This document shows positions 15,946-25,500 of a stretch of DNA of 64,000 nt, piece after piece. Origin of the DNA: CAIMWS01 sp964409245. GTDB taxonomy: Bacteria; Verrucomicrobiota; Verrucomicrobiia; Limisphaerales; UBA1319. The number at the start of each line of letters is the position of its first letter. Positions within the stretch are counted from its first letter, which is position 1. A model generated the notes under the pieces. The model was given only the letters and a program-made list of their open reading frames with translations, made no database searches and was not told the origin of the DNA. The position numbers and the translations under genes are program-made. The stretch spans positions 1 through 64,000 of the forward strand of contig CAYPCQ010000027.1 in assembly GCA_964409245.1 (NCBI GenBank), read 5' to 3'.

Positions 15946-17631
15946 ATGAATAATCCTAATTCGCAATCCGGAAATCCTCCGCCCAAACCGCTGGCCGAGC
16001 GCAGCCCGATCCTCCGCTGCTGCTGGTGGCTGGCCAATCCCCGGCATTTGGGATTCCTGTTCGGTGTGGCGCTGATCCTGGCCACCCTGGTGATGCTGTT
16101 TTACGTGGAAGAAAAGCTGCGTGGCCGGTGGGCCTGGAACCGGTATGCGAAAGCCCGCCAGGCCCAGGGCGTGTTGATGGACATCAAGGCGCTCCCTCAG
16201 CCACCGGTGCCGCCCGCCAGGAATTTCGCCCGGGCGCCCGCCCTGAAGCCCTTGTTCGATTTTGCGCACGAGCAAAAAAATGTGGACACCAATGCGTTTC
16301 AAGCTTTCTCCGAACGCTTGAATGGGGCCTATGACCAGGCCAAGGCCATCGGCTTGCGGAGCTTCCCCGCCGAAGGGGCATCCTGGCGCAAAGCGGCGCC
16401 GCCTGATCCCCTGCTGATGCTGGGGGAGCGATCCACGCCCGACCTCCATGCCCTGGCCAGGATTGCCAAATCGCCCGGGGGCCAGGCGCTGTCCACGAAC
16501 AACCTGCCCGCCACTTCCGCGCAGGCCGCCGCCTGGATCCTGGATCTCTACCAGCGGACTTCCGGCCCCCTGCTCGACGAGCTGCAAAAGGAAGCCCAGA
16601 CCCGCACCCAAAGCAGCTTCGAGATCAATCTCGATGTTGATGAACCTTGGGGAATATTGCTCCCGCATCTGGGGCATATCAAAAACCTGGCCATGCAATC
16701 GGCGACCCGCGCCTCCGTGCGGCTTTATGTCAAGCAGGTGGACGCCGCGTTCCAGGATGCCCGGCTGGCTTTGCATTTGGCGGATATGCTCCAGGAAAGC
16801 GATTTCCTGATCTCGTGGCTGGTCCGGATCGCCATCCGGGAAATCGCCCTCAACCCGGTCTGGTATGGCCTGGCCACCCACCAGTGGCATCCCGCGCAGC
16901 TGGCGGAGCTCCAGGCCCGCTTTGAAACCGGGGATTTTTTCCAGGAGGCCTATGCGGCGCTCAACGCGGAACGGTTGCTCAATGATCGAGGCATCGAGGG
17001 ATTTCTGCGGAGCAATAAAACCCGCAATTGCGATTTTTTCGGCCCCTTCGAAAATGAGCCTGCGGGGGATTGGATGGAATGCCTCATGGCCATTTATCCC
17101 AAGGGCTGGTTTTACCATGAGCGCATCAATTACGACCGCCTTTACGCCCAATACATCCTCGATCCTTTTCCGACCAATGCCACGCACGTGAACCTCAAGG
17201 CCATAGCGGCGAGGATGGACGGCTTGGATCAGGAGCTGCAGGGATCCCGCTTCCGCAAGCTGTTTGTGGAGCATAAGTATTTCGCCTCCACCTTCCTTCC
17301 CGCCGTGGCCAGGCTGGCGGAAAAACCGGCCCGGGCCATGGCCGCCAGCACGATGGCCGCCGCCGCCTGCGCCTTGGAGCGCCACCGGATCGAGCAAGGG
17401 CGCTACCCGGCCAAATGGTCCGAGCTGACCCCCAAATACCTGAAGCAAATCCCCATGGACATCATGTCCGGGGAGCCTTTGAAATACCGGCTGAACGAAG
17501 AGGGCGCCTTCCTGATGTATAGTGTGGGCCAGGACGGGATCGATAACGGGGGCCAGGTGGTGGTGAGCAAATCCGGATTTGTGCAGCTGCAGGAGGGGGA
17601 TTGGGTGTGGAAATATCCCGCCGCCAAATAA
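15946..17631 (+). CDS. Membrane-anchored protein of unknown function in the sigma operon
   Basis: A 561-residue protein with one N-terminal membrane anchor (HLGFLFGVALILATLVMLFYV, about residues 36-56) and a large helical extracytoplasmic part. The C-terminal section has RHRIEQGRYPAKWSELTPKY and LMYSVGQDGIDNGG, a pattern seen at the ends of many uncharacterised Planctomycete and Verrucomicrobial proteins and resembling the C-terminal half of pilin-like proteins. I do not recognise a named family for the middle. ATG at 15946 has AAGGTG 5 nt upstream. It starts 60 bp after the anti-sigma gene, and is a likely member or target of that regulon. Confidence 0.6.
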   Translation: MNNPNSQSGNPPPKPLAERSPILRCCWWLANPRHLGFLFGVALILATLVMLFYVEEKLRGRWAWNRYAKARQAQGVLMDIKALPQPPVPPARNFARAPALKPLFDFAHEQKNVDTNAFQAFSERLNGAYDQAKAIGLRSFPAEGASWRKAAPPDPLLMLGERSTPDLHALARIAKSPGGQALSTNNLPATSAQAAAWILDLYQRTSGPLLDELQKEAQTRTQSSFEINLDVDEPWGILLPHLGHIKNLAMQSATRASVRLYVKQVDAAFQDARLALHLADMLQESDFLISWLVRIAIREIALNPVWYGLATHQWHPAQLAELQARFETGDFFQEAYAALNAERLLNDRGIEGFLRSNKTRNCDFFGPFENEPAGDWMECLMAIYPKGWFYHERINYDRLYAQYILDPFPTNATHVNLKAIAARMDGLDQELQGSRFRKLFVEHKYFASTFLPAVARLAEKPARAMAASTMAAAACALERHRIEQGRYPAKWSELTPKYLKQIPMDIMSGEPLKYRLNEEGAFLMYSVGQDGIDNGGQVVVSKSGFVQLQEGDWVWKYPAAK

Positions 17632-17697
17632 ACCGGCGGCAATGGCCCCGCGCGGTTTATCGACCGCCGCCGCCTCGCAGGTGATCGGAAATAGCGC

Positions 17698-17723
17698 CCC
17701 GGCTGGCCTGGCTGCCAGCCGGG
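17698..17723 (+). terminator. GC-rich hairpin after the sigma operon
   Basis: A perfect 10-bp inverted repeat (CCCGGCTGGC at 17698-17707, GCCAGCCGGG at 17714-17723) with a 6-nt loop lies 66 bp beyond the stop of the 561-residue protein gene. No T tract follows, so it may be a weak or factor-dependent terminator, or simply a stable hairpin. Confidence 0.35.
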
Positions 17724-17796
17724 CTTGGCGAGGAATTTCCAGGCTTGCCCGAGGCGGCGAACGGATTAAGGTGAATGGAGACTAAATGAGTTGCAT

Positions 17797-18591
17797 ATGA
17801 ACAATCCGCCGCTTTCAAACCGGACCCGGAGCACGGCTTTCACGCTGATCGAATTGCTGGTGGTGATTGCCATCATCGCCATCCTGGCGAGCATGCTCCT
17901 GCCCGCCCTGGCCAAATCCAAAACCAAAGCCCAAGGCATCCTTTGCCTCGGCAACCAAAAACAGCTGACCCTGGCCTGGATCATGTATGCCGACGACCAC
18001 AACGGCAGCCTGGTGCGGAACGCGGATGGAGCCAACCGGGATAGCTGGGTGGGCGGCTGGCTGGATTTCTCCGGCACCGATTCCACGAACATCCTGCTCA
18101 TCCAATCCCCCATCGGCAAGCTCTGGACCTACAACAAATCGCTGGCGATATACAAATGCCCGGCGGATAAGAGCACGGCGCGCATTTCGGGCAAGAACTA
18201 TTCGCGCACCCGGAGCATCTCGATGAACGGCAACATGAACGGCACGGATAATTGGTCCACCAATCCCAAGTTTTTCTACTACCGGAAGATGACCGACATC
18301 AACCGGCCATCCACCTCCAAAGCCTGGGTGCTGATCGACGAGCGCGAGGAAAGCATCGACGATGGATTTTTCCTGGTCTTCCTGGACACCTCCTTCGGCG
18401 CCGCAGTCAACCAATGGGGCAACCTGCCGGCGATTTACCACAACGGGGCGGCGGGGCTCTCCTTCGCCGATGGCCATGCCGAAATCCGAAAGTGGCTGGA
18501 TGGCAGCACCCTCCTGAAAGGTCTGGCGGGGACGCGCATCGCCCCGCACGATGTCCCGTGGATCCAGCAGCGGACCAGCGCCTTGAAATGA
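17797..18591 (+). CDS. Prepilin-type protein with H-x9-DG motif
   Basis: A 264-residue prepilin-like protein. Seen: a basic leader (NPPLSNRTRSTA), the cleavage and methylation signature FTLIELLVVIAIIAILASML, a helix with QKQLTLAWIMYADDHNG, and near the C-terminus the H-x9-DG motif (HNGAAGLSFADGH). The family is abundant in Planctomycetes and Verrucomicrobia and is thought to feed a type II secretion-like pseudopilus, though individual roles are unknown. The residue before FTLIE is Ala rather than Gly, a departure from the usual cleavage site. ATG at 17797 chosen over an upstream in-frame TTG. This is the intact relative of the headless copy at 13603. Confidence 0.85.
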   Translation: MNNPPLSNRTRSTAFTLIELLVVIAIIAILASMLLPALAKSKTKAQGILCLGNQKQLTLAWIMYADDHNGSLVRNADGANRDSWVGGWLDFSGTDSTNILLIQSPIGKLWTYNKSLAIYKCPADKSTARISGKNYSRTRSISMNGNMNGTDNWSTNPKFFYYRKMTDINRPSTSKAWVLIDEREESIDDGFFLVFLDTSFGAAVNQWGNLPAIYHNGAAGLSFADGHAEIRKWLDGSTLLKGLAGTRIAPHDVPWIQQRTSALK

Positions 18592-18702
18592 TCCTCCCGG
18601 GGCTGGGCTTCGGGATCGGCCGGCGCGTTTTCCCCTGCTGGCATTCTGTCTCAGAGGTGGGCTGCCAGGGCGGTTCGCCTGGAAGGCGGGCTGCGGCCTT
18701 GG

Positions 18703-19275
18703 TTACATGTCGTTCAGGTAGAGGCGCCGGTTATACCACAGGTAAAGCATGCCGGAGAGGAAAGTCAAAAACACGGCAACCCATTTGGAGGCCGGCTCCA
18801 CCCATGGCACCCACCAACCCAGGATGGGATTGCCGAACGAACCCCACTGCGGATAGCTGTGGAGGGTGAGGATGGCCAGGATGGCTACGATCTGCGAAAT
18901 GGTCTTGTGTTTGCCATAGCCCTCGGCGGCCAGGATGACCTGCTTGGAGGCGGCCAGCAACCGCAGGCCGGTGATCGCCAGTTCGCGGGTCACGATCACC
19001 ACCGCCATCCAGGCCGGCACCCACGTGCGGCCCACAAAGGCGATGAAGGCCGAGCAAACCAGGATTTTGTCCGCCAGGGGATCCATCAGAATCCCGAAAT
19101 CGGTGATGGATTTGTCCCGGCGGGCGATTTTGCCGTCGTAGTAGTCGGTGATGCTGGCGGCGCCGAATAAAACCAGGGCGATGGTCTCATTGAACGGCAC
19201 GCCGGAAAAAATCACGGCCAAAAATGCCAGGGTAAGACCAAAGCGGGACACGGTTAAGCGGTTCGGCAAATTCAT
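18703..19275 (-). CDS. pgsA: CDP-diacylglycerol--glycerol-3-phosphate 3-phosphatidyltransferase
   Basis: A 190-residue membrane enzyme that makes phosphatidylglycerophosphate from CDP-diacylglycerol and glycerol 3-phosphate, the committed step to phosphatidylglycerol and cardiolipin. Seen: MNLPNRLTVSRF at the N-terminus, the CDP-alcohol phosphotransferase signature (TDYYDGKIARR, then FGILMDPLADK) carrying all expected Asp residues, and about five hydrophobic helices. The family's usual length is 180-200. It starts 42 bp downstream of rimO on the same strand, a pairing common in bacteria, and is likely cotranscribed with it. Confidence 0.93.
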   Translation of the reverse strand: MNLPNRLTVSRFGLTLAFLAVIFSGVPFNETIALVLFGAASITDYYDGKIARRDKSITDFGILMDPLADKILVCSAFIAFVGRTWVPAWMAVVIVTRELAITGLRLLAASKQVILAAEGYGKHKTISQIVAILAILTLHSYPQWGSFGNPILGWWVPWVEPASKWVAVFLTFLSGMLYLWYNRRLYLNDM

Positions 19276-19317
19276 GAATCGCGACTGGTTTGCAATCTGG
19301 CGTGTGGTATAACGGAA

Positions 19318-20901
19318 TCAGGCCGGCTTGGCAATCAGATCGTAATCCGTATGCCCCACAATCTGCACCCGGGCGAATTGGCCCAGGGGCGGATCGCCCT
19401 GGATATAGACACGGCCGTCGATGTCCGGGGCATCCGCCTCCGCCCGGGCCACGAGGAAATTCCCCTGCAGCCCCTGGCGGTGGCGATCCGGGCCGCGCAA
19501 CAGGCCGTGTTCCCAGGAGCCGATCCGCGCTCCCTGCAGCTCCGCGGGCGAGGCGGGGTGCTCCACCAGCACTTTGAGCGTTTTGCCCACCTGCGCTCCG
19601 GCCAGCTGCCGGGAAATCTTCAATTGCGCCCCCATCAGGGCGTCGCGCCGCTTTTTCCGGACGGCCTCCGGGATCTGCTGGGCCATGGCGGCCGCGCGGG
19701 TGCCTTGCTCCGGCGAAAAAGTGAAGACGCCCAGCCGCTCAAACCGGGTTTGCTCCACGAATTGCTTCAACGACTCAAAGCCGGCCTCCGTCTCCCCGGG
19801 GAATCCGACGATGAACGTGGTCCGCAGGGCGATCCCGGGAATGCCGCGGCGGATTTTCCCGATCAGATCCTCGATGTATTCGCGGCTGGTTTCCCGCCGC
19901 ATGCGCTCCAGCATCACCGGGTGGATGTGCTGCAGAGGCATATCGACATAGCGCGCCACCTTGGGGCACTCCGCGATGGCGCTGATCAGCTCGCCGGTCC
20001 AATGGGCGGGGTGGGTGTAAAGCAGGCGGATCCAGAAGTCCCCCGGCAGGGCGTTCAGCTCGCGCACCAGGGAGGCGAGGGTGGCGCTGGTTTTGGGCAG
20101 CGCCCGGGTGGCGGCGGTGAATTTTTCCGGGGAAGCCACGCTGCCCTGGCGGTCCGGGCGCAAGTCCAGGCCATAAAAAGTGGTATCCTGGGAGATCAGG
20201 TTCAGCTCCTTGACGCCCATCTCCAGCCAATGCCGGGCTTCCTGGACCACATCGCCCGGGGGGCGGCTCCGGTGCGAGCCCCGGATCTGGGGGATGATGC
20301 AAAAACTGCAGGGATGGTTGCAGCCCTCGGCGATTTTGATGTAGGTCAAATGCCTGGGGGTCAGCTTGAAGCGGGGGGTGGTATAATCCGGGATATAGGC
20401 GGATCGCTCGCTGATCTGCACCACCGGCGGGGCGGCTCCGGGCGGGGCTGGGCGGGCAGCGCTGGCTTTGCCCGGGCGGCTGGCGCCGGCGGCTTTTTTG
20501 GCCCGGCCGGGCGGGGGGGCGGCCAGCCTTTGCTGGCGATGCTCCAGGGCCTGCCGCACCACCTGGGTGACCTCCGCCACCTGGTCCAGGCCCATGAACG
20601 CGTCGATTTCCGGCATCAGCTTGGGCAGTTCGCTCCGGAAGCGCTGCGGCAGGCAGCCCGCCACCACCACGGCCTGGCCGCGGTGTTGTGCTTCGCGCAC
20701 CTGGGCGCTCTCGAGGATGGTATCGACGCTTTCCTCCTGGGCCGAGTCGATGAAGGAGCAGGTGTTCACGATCACCACATCCGCCAGGGCGGTGTCGTTC
20801 GTGATTTCCACCCGGTCCCGGGCCAGGGTTCCCAGCATGATCTCCGAGTCCACCAGGTTTTTGGCGCACCCCAGGGAGATCAGGCCCACGCGGATTGGCA
20901 T
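19318..20901 (-). CDS. rimO: Ribosomal protein uS12 methylthiotransferase RimO
   Basis: A 527-residue radical-SAM enzyme that methylthiolates the conserved Asp of ribosomal protein S12. Seen: the N-terminal UPF0004 domain with its three cluster Cys (SLGCAKNLVDSE, NTCSFIDSA, VAGCLPQRF), the radical-SAM motif CNHPCSFC in EGCNHPCSFCIIPQIRG, and a C-terminal TRAM domain ending VQIVGHTDYDL. It is longer than usual (about 440) because of a roughly 45-residue Ala/Pro/Arg-rich insertion between the two domains (PPPGRAKKAAGASRPGKA region) and extra residues around 215-235. The ATG at 20901 begins at MPIRVGLISLGC; an in-frame GTG lies 18 nt upstream. Confidence 0.92.
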   Translation of the reverse strand: MPIRVGLISLGCAKNLVDSEIMLGTLARDRVEITNDTALADVVIVNTCSFIDSAQEESVDTILESAQVREAQHRGQAVVVAGCLPQRFRSELPKLMPEIDAFMGLDQVAEVTQVVRQALEHRQQRLAAPPPGRAKKAAGASRPGKASAARPAPPGAAPPVVQISERSAYIPDYTTPRFKLTPRHLTYIKIAEGCNHPCSFCIIPQIRGSHRSRPPGDVVQEARHWLEMGVKELNLISQDTTFYGLDLRPDRQGSVASPEKFTAATRALPKTSATLASLVRELNALPGDFWIRLLYTHPAHWTGELISAIAECPKVARYVDMPLQHIHPVMLERMRRETSREYIEDLIGKIRRGIPGIALRTTFIVGFPGETEAGFESLKQFVEQTRFERLGVFTFSPEQGTRAAAMAQQIPEAVRKKRRDALMGAQLKISRQLAGAQVGKTLKVLVEHPASPAELQGARIGSWEHGLLRGPDRHRQGLQGNFLVARAEADAPDIDGRVYIQGDPPLGQFARVQIVGHTDYDLIAKPA

Positions 20902-21042
20902 GGATTCATGTTCGTTCACAGGCGCTTGAAGTTACCTGGCCGCCGCGCTTCCGCAATCTTAGTTTGGCGGGCCGGCCGGCATCGCAACCGTCGTCCGGAT
21001 CAGAGGAGGGAATGGTTTTTCGTGATCCAATGTCCCACGGGA

Positions 21043-21735
21043 TCAGTGCACGGTAAGGGCCTGGCCGTTATGTTTGGCGGAGAGCCCCAGGATGAAGGGC
21101 ACCGCCCGGGCGGCCCATGCGGCGGGCGAAGGATAGTTCCCCGCCGAAGCGCCGAAGCAGCTGCGCAGCATTGGGGTGTCGATGATTCCCGGATTGAGCG
21201 CCACCGCCGCCAGGCCGGCCGGCAGTTCCTGGGCCAGCGCCTGGGTCAGGCCTTCGATCGCCCACTTGGTGGCGCAGTACGGGGCCACCCCGGCCTCCGT
21301 GGAGCGTCCCCAGCCGGAACTGAAATTGACGATGATGCCCCGGCGGGCCTGGACCATCAGCGGCCCAAAATAGCGGATTGTGCAGGCGGTCCCCTTGAGG
21401 TTGACATCCACCAATTCGGAAAATTCCTCCGGCTCGATTTCCCAGAGCGGGGCCTGGCGATTGATCAGGGCGGCATTGTTGACCAGCAGGTGGGGGGGGC
21501 CGAGCGTGGCGGAGATTTTTTCCGCCCAATCCCGCACGGCCTGGCCTTGGCTGACATCCACCCTCTCGAAGCTGTGGGGCGGGCCGAACCGGTGGCGCAA
21601 TTGGCTGAGGCGATCGGCCGTGCGCCCGCAGCCCGCCACCGTCCAGCCCGCTGCCGCCAGGCCTTCCGCCAAAGCCTGCCCCAGCCCGCGGGTGACCCCG
21701 GTGATGACCGCCAGTTTGCGTGGGTTTTCCTTCAT
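21043..21735 (-). CDS. Short-chain dehydrogenase/reductase
   Basis: A 230-residue SDR family oxidoreductase. Seen: TGVTRGLGQALAEGLAAAG (the TGxxxGxG cofactor motif), the NNAALI stretch, the catalytic Ser in VNFSSGWG and the YCATK catalytic Tyr/Lys pair, and NPGIIDTPM near the end. An Arg follows the Gly-rich region (GCGRTADRL), suggesting NADP(H). The substrate is unknown. The ATG at 21735 is chosen because it starts just before the first strand; the frame stays open far upstream but that part overlaps the divergent HAD gene. The two genes are divergently arranged with about 108 bp between them. Confidence 0.85.
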   Translation of the reverse strand: MKENPRKLAVITGVTRGLGQALAEGLAAAGWTVAGCGRTADRLSQLRHRFGPPHSFERVDVSQGQAVRDWAEKISATLGPPHLLVNNAALINRQAPLWEIEPEEFSELVDVNLKGTACTIRYFGPLMVQARRGIIVNFSSGWGRSTEAGVAPYCATKWAIEGLTQALAQELPAGLAAVALNPGIIDTPMLRSCFGASAGNYPSPAAWAARAVPFILGLSAKHNGQALTVH

Positions 21736-21843
21736 GCCCCTCCATATTGGGGCTGCCCGCCGCGATCCGCAAGCCTCCGCCCCCGGCGCCTCCGGGCCAC
21801 GGTTCGGGATTGACACGCCAACCGGTATGCCCAGTCTTGCGGC

Positions 21844-22506
21844 ATGGCTGCTACAGGAAACATTCGCGCGGTGGTTTTCGACATGGATGGGGTGCTGACC
21901 GACTCCGAGCCGTTGATTTGCGCCGCCGCCATGGCGATGTTCAAGGAGCTGGGATTGGTGGTGCAGCCGGAGGATTTCACCCCTTTCGTGGGGACGGGTG
22001 AGAACAAATACCTGGGTGGGGTGGCCGAAAAATACGGATTCCCGGTGGATATCCCCGCGGCCAAGAAACGCACCTATGAAATCTACCTGGCCCTGGTGCC
22101 CGGGCGCCTCCACGCCTTCCCGGGCGCGGTGGGGCTGGTGCGCCAGTGCCGCGCGGCGGGCTTGAAGGTGGCGGTGGCTTCCAGCGCGGATGCGATCAAG
22201 ATCGAGGCCAACCTGCACAAGATCGGCCTGCCGCCGGCTGAGTGGGAGGCCATTGTCGGCGCCGAAGATGTGGCCCATAAAAAGCCGGCGCCGGATATTT
22301 TCCTCGCCGCCGCCCGCAAGCTGGAGCTGCCGCCAGGCGCTTGCGTGGTGGTGGAGGACGCCATCAACGGCATCCAGGCCGCCCGGGCGGCTGGCATGCG
22401 CTGCGTGGCGGTGGCCCAGACCTTTGCGGCCGGGCGGCTGGGCGCGGCCGACCTGGTGGTGGGCCGCATCGCCGATGTCACCATCGGCCATCTCGTGGGA
22501 GCATGA
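21844..22506 (+). CDS. HAD-superfamily phosphatase / beta-phosphoglucomutase-like
   Basis: A 220-residue HAD hydrolase of the beta-phosphoglucomutase type. Seen: motif I FDMDGVLTDSEP with both catalytic Asp, a helical cap domain (about 20-95), motif II VAVASSADA (Ser), motif III Lys in HKKPAPDIFLAAA, and motif IV VVVEDAINGIQAARAAG. Members act on sugar phosphates; the exact substrate is not readable. The stop overlaps the ATG of the downstream peptidase gene (ATGA), so the two are coupled, though a functional link is not obvious. Confidence 0.85.
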   Translation: MAATGNIRAVVFDMDGVLTDSEPLICAAAMAMFKELGLVVQPEDFTPFVGTGENKYLGGVAEKYGFPVDIPAAKKRTYEIYLALVPGRLHAFPGAVGLVRQCRAAGLKVAVASSADAIKIEANLHKIGLPPAEWEAIVGAEDVAHKKPAPDIFLAAARKLELPPGACVVVEDAINGIQAARAAGMRCVAVAQTFAAGRLGAADLVVGRIADVTIGHLVGA

Positions 22507-25500
22507 TGAATATGAGAAGTTGCTTGTCGCTGATCTGTTGGGGGCTGCTGCTGGCGGCCCGGGCCAGTGCCGCCCCGTCCGGGGCGGAGCTGCTGACGGT
22601 GGCCGAAAAAAGCCGGTTCGCCGCCACCGCCAATTACGAGGAAACCTCGGCCTGGGTGGATCAATTATGCACCAACTCGCCCCTGGCCCGGCGCCTGGAA
22701 TTGGGCCGCAGCACGGAGGGGCGCTCCATTCCCCTGCTGATCCTGGCGGATCCGCCGGTGGCCTCGGTGGAGCAGGCCCGCAGCCAGCCGGGCAAGCTCG
22801 TGGTGCTGATGCTGGGCAACCTGCACGGCGGCGAGGTGGATGGCAAAGAGGCGCTCTGCCTGCTGGCCCGGGAAATCTGCCAGGCCACCAATCACCCGTT
22901 CCTGAAGGACTTCATCCTGGCGATCGTCCCGCTGTATAATCCGGATGGCAACGAACGGATGGCCCCGGACCACCGGCCCAACCAGGATGGCCCCCGCAAC
23001 GGCATGGGCATCCGGGCCAACGGGCAGGGGCTGGATCTGAACCGCGATCTCGTCAAGCTGGAGGCTCCGGAAACCCGCGCTTTGGTGGGCTTCCTCAACG
23101 AGTGGGATCCCGCCCTGGTGCTCGACCTGCACACCACGGACGGGTCCTTCCACCGGAACCTGGTCACCTACGTGGGGCCGAATGTGCTGGCGGGCAGCAA
23201 GCCGCTTGCCAAATACGTGCGCAACGATTTCCTGCCCGCGGTCCGGCGGGAGGTGAAACGGCAGGCCGGCTTCAACTCCTTCGTCTATGGGAATTTCGAT
23301 GCCAGCCATGCCCAATGGCGTTCCGTGGCCGGCCTGGGCCGGTATGCCTCCTCGTATGTGGGGCTGCGCGGGCGGATTGGCATCCTGCTGGAATCCTACT
23401 CGCATGCGTCCTACAAGAAGCGGGTGCTGGGTTTGCGGGATTTCGTCCGGGTGCTGCTCGCGCAGGCCGCCGCGCAAAAAGCCGTCCTGCAGAAGAACCT
23501 CGCGCAAGCGCGCTCGGAAGCCATGGCGGGGGTCCCCACGGAGGATGGCGGGACTGTGCCGGAGGCGCAATCCCTGGTGGCCATCCGTTCGGAGCTGGCG
23601 CCGGCTGCAAAGAAAGCAAAAATCGCCGGGTTCGTGGAGGAGCTGCGGGATAACCGGCCGGTTTCCACCGGGCGCCCGCAGACCTACGAGGTGGAGCTTT
23701 GGGATCGCGCCCGCCCGTTATTATCGGTCCGGCGTCCGTTCGCCTACGTGTTCCCCGGCAGCCAGACCAACCTGGCGGCGCATCTGCAGCGGCACGGGAT
23801 TGAGGTGGATGTCTTGCGGGAGGATCTCGACCTGGACCTGGAAACCTACCGGATCGATGCGGTGGCCAGGGATCCGGGGGCCTTCCAAAAACACAACTTG
23901 CGGCGGATCGAAGCCACCGCCCGGCAAACCCACCGGCGGGTGCCCGCCGGCAGTTTCGTGGTTCGCGCGCGGCAGAAACTGGCCGACTTGATCGTCTATC
24001 TGCTGGAGCCGCAATCCGAGGATGGGCTGGCGGTGTGGAACTTTTTCGATGACGGCCTGCAAGCCCAGGGCGATTTCCCGGTGCAGCGCCTGCCGCAGGC
24101 GATCCCGCTGTTCACCGCCCGCACCCCCTCCTTAACCGGGCCGAAACCCCCAGCGCGCATCACTTACGAGGGGGTGTTTGAATTGGGCCAGGCCCCCAAC
24201 CTGGCCGGCTCCCCCGCCGGTGGCTACCGCTGGCTGGAGGATGACCGGCACTTTTTGCTGCCGCGGGAGGGCCGTTTGCGCAAAGTGGAAGCCGCCACCG
24301 GCCAGACGGCGGTGTTTTATGAGGCCGGCCCCCTGGCCGCCGCGCTGGCCAAAATCCCCGGCTTGGACAGCCAGGCGGCCCAAGGGCTGGCGGGCAGGGC
24401 CGGGGACCAATTGTCCCCGGACCACGCGGCCACGCTGCTGCAATATGAGAACGATCTTTACTACGCGCGGCTGGATGGCTCCCAGGCCCGGCGGCTGACT
24501 GCCACCCCCGAGCCTGAGGAACTGGCCACTTTCAGCCCTGATGGGCGCTGGGTGGCCTTTGTGCGGAAGAACGATCTCCACGTAGTGGAGGTGGCCTCCG
24601 GCACGGAGCGGGCCTTGACCACCGGCGCCACGGACCTGCTGCTCAACGGCAAGGCGGACTGGATTTATTTCGAGGAAGTCTTCAACCGCAATTACCGCGC
24701 CTACTGGTGGAGCCCGGATTCCCGGCGCATCGCCTTTTTCCAGACGGACGATTCCCCCCTGCCCACCTTCACGCTGGTCAACGATTTGCCGCGCAACCAG
24801 GTCTTGGAACGGGCCCGCTATCCCCGGCCGGGGGAGCCTAATCCCCGGGTGCGCCTGGGGGTGGTGAACGTGGCGGGGGGCAGCCCGCGGTTTGCCGATC
24901 TATCCGATTACGACGTGGAGGGGCATCTCCTCACGGCGGTGGGGTGGTGGCCGGACAGCTCCAACCTCTATTGCTGTGTGCAGGATCGCGCCCAGACCTG
25001 GCTGGATTTCTGCTCCGTATCGCCCGCCGGCGGCAGCGTGGCCCGCCTGTTCCGGGACCAGACCAAAGCCTGGATCGAGGCCCCGGAAAAAGTGGTTTTT
25101 GGCGCGGATGGCTCCTTCACCCTCACGAGCGAGCGCTCCGGCTGGAAACACCTTTACCACTACTCCCGGCAGGGAACCTTGAAAAAGGCTTTGACCAGCG
25201 GCGATTGGGAAGTCCGGCACATTCTTCACCTCGACGAGCCCGGGCAATGGCTTTATTTCACGGGCACCCGGGACAACCTGATCGGTGAAAACCTTTACCG
25301 GGTGAGCCTGACCAACCAGGCCATCGAGCGTTTGACCCGGGCGCCGGGCAGCCACCGCATCCAAATCAGCCCCCGGGGCGGACTATTCATCGATCATTGG
25401 TCGGGTTTCGAGTCGCCTGCGCAAGTGGCTTTGCGGAAGACGGATGGGAGCCTGGTCCGCCGGCTCGACCTCAACCCGGTCCCCGGCCTCGCGGAATGGG

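Noticed and set aside
19351..21813. Open frame of about 820 codons antisense to rimO and the SDR gene
   Set aside because: It spans two well-identified genes and the gap between them; composition is Gly/His/Arg/Gln-rich without any family match.
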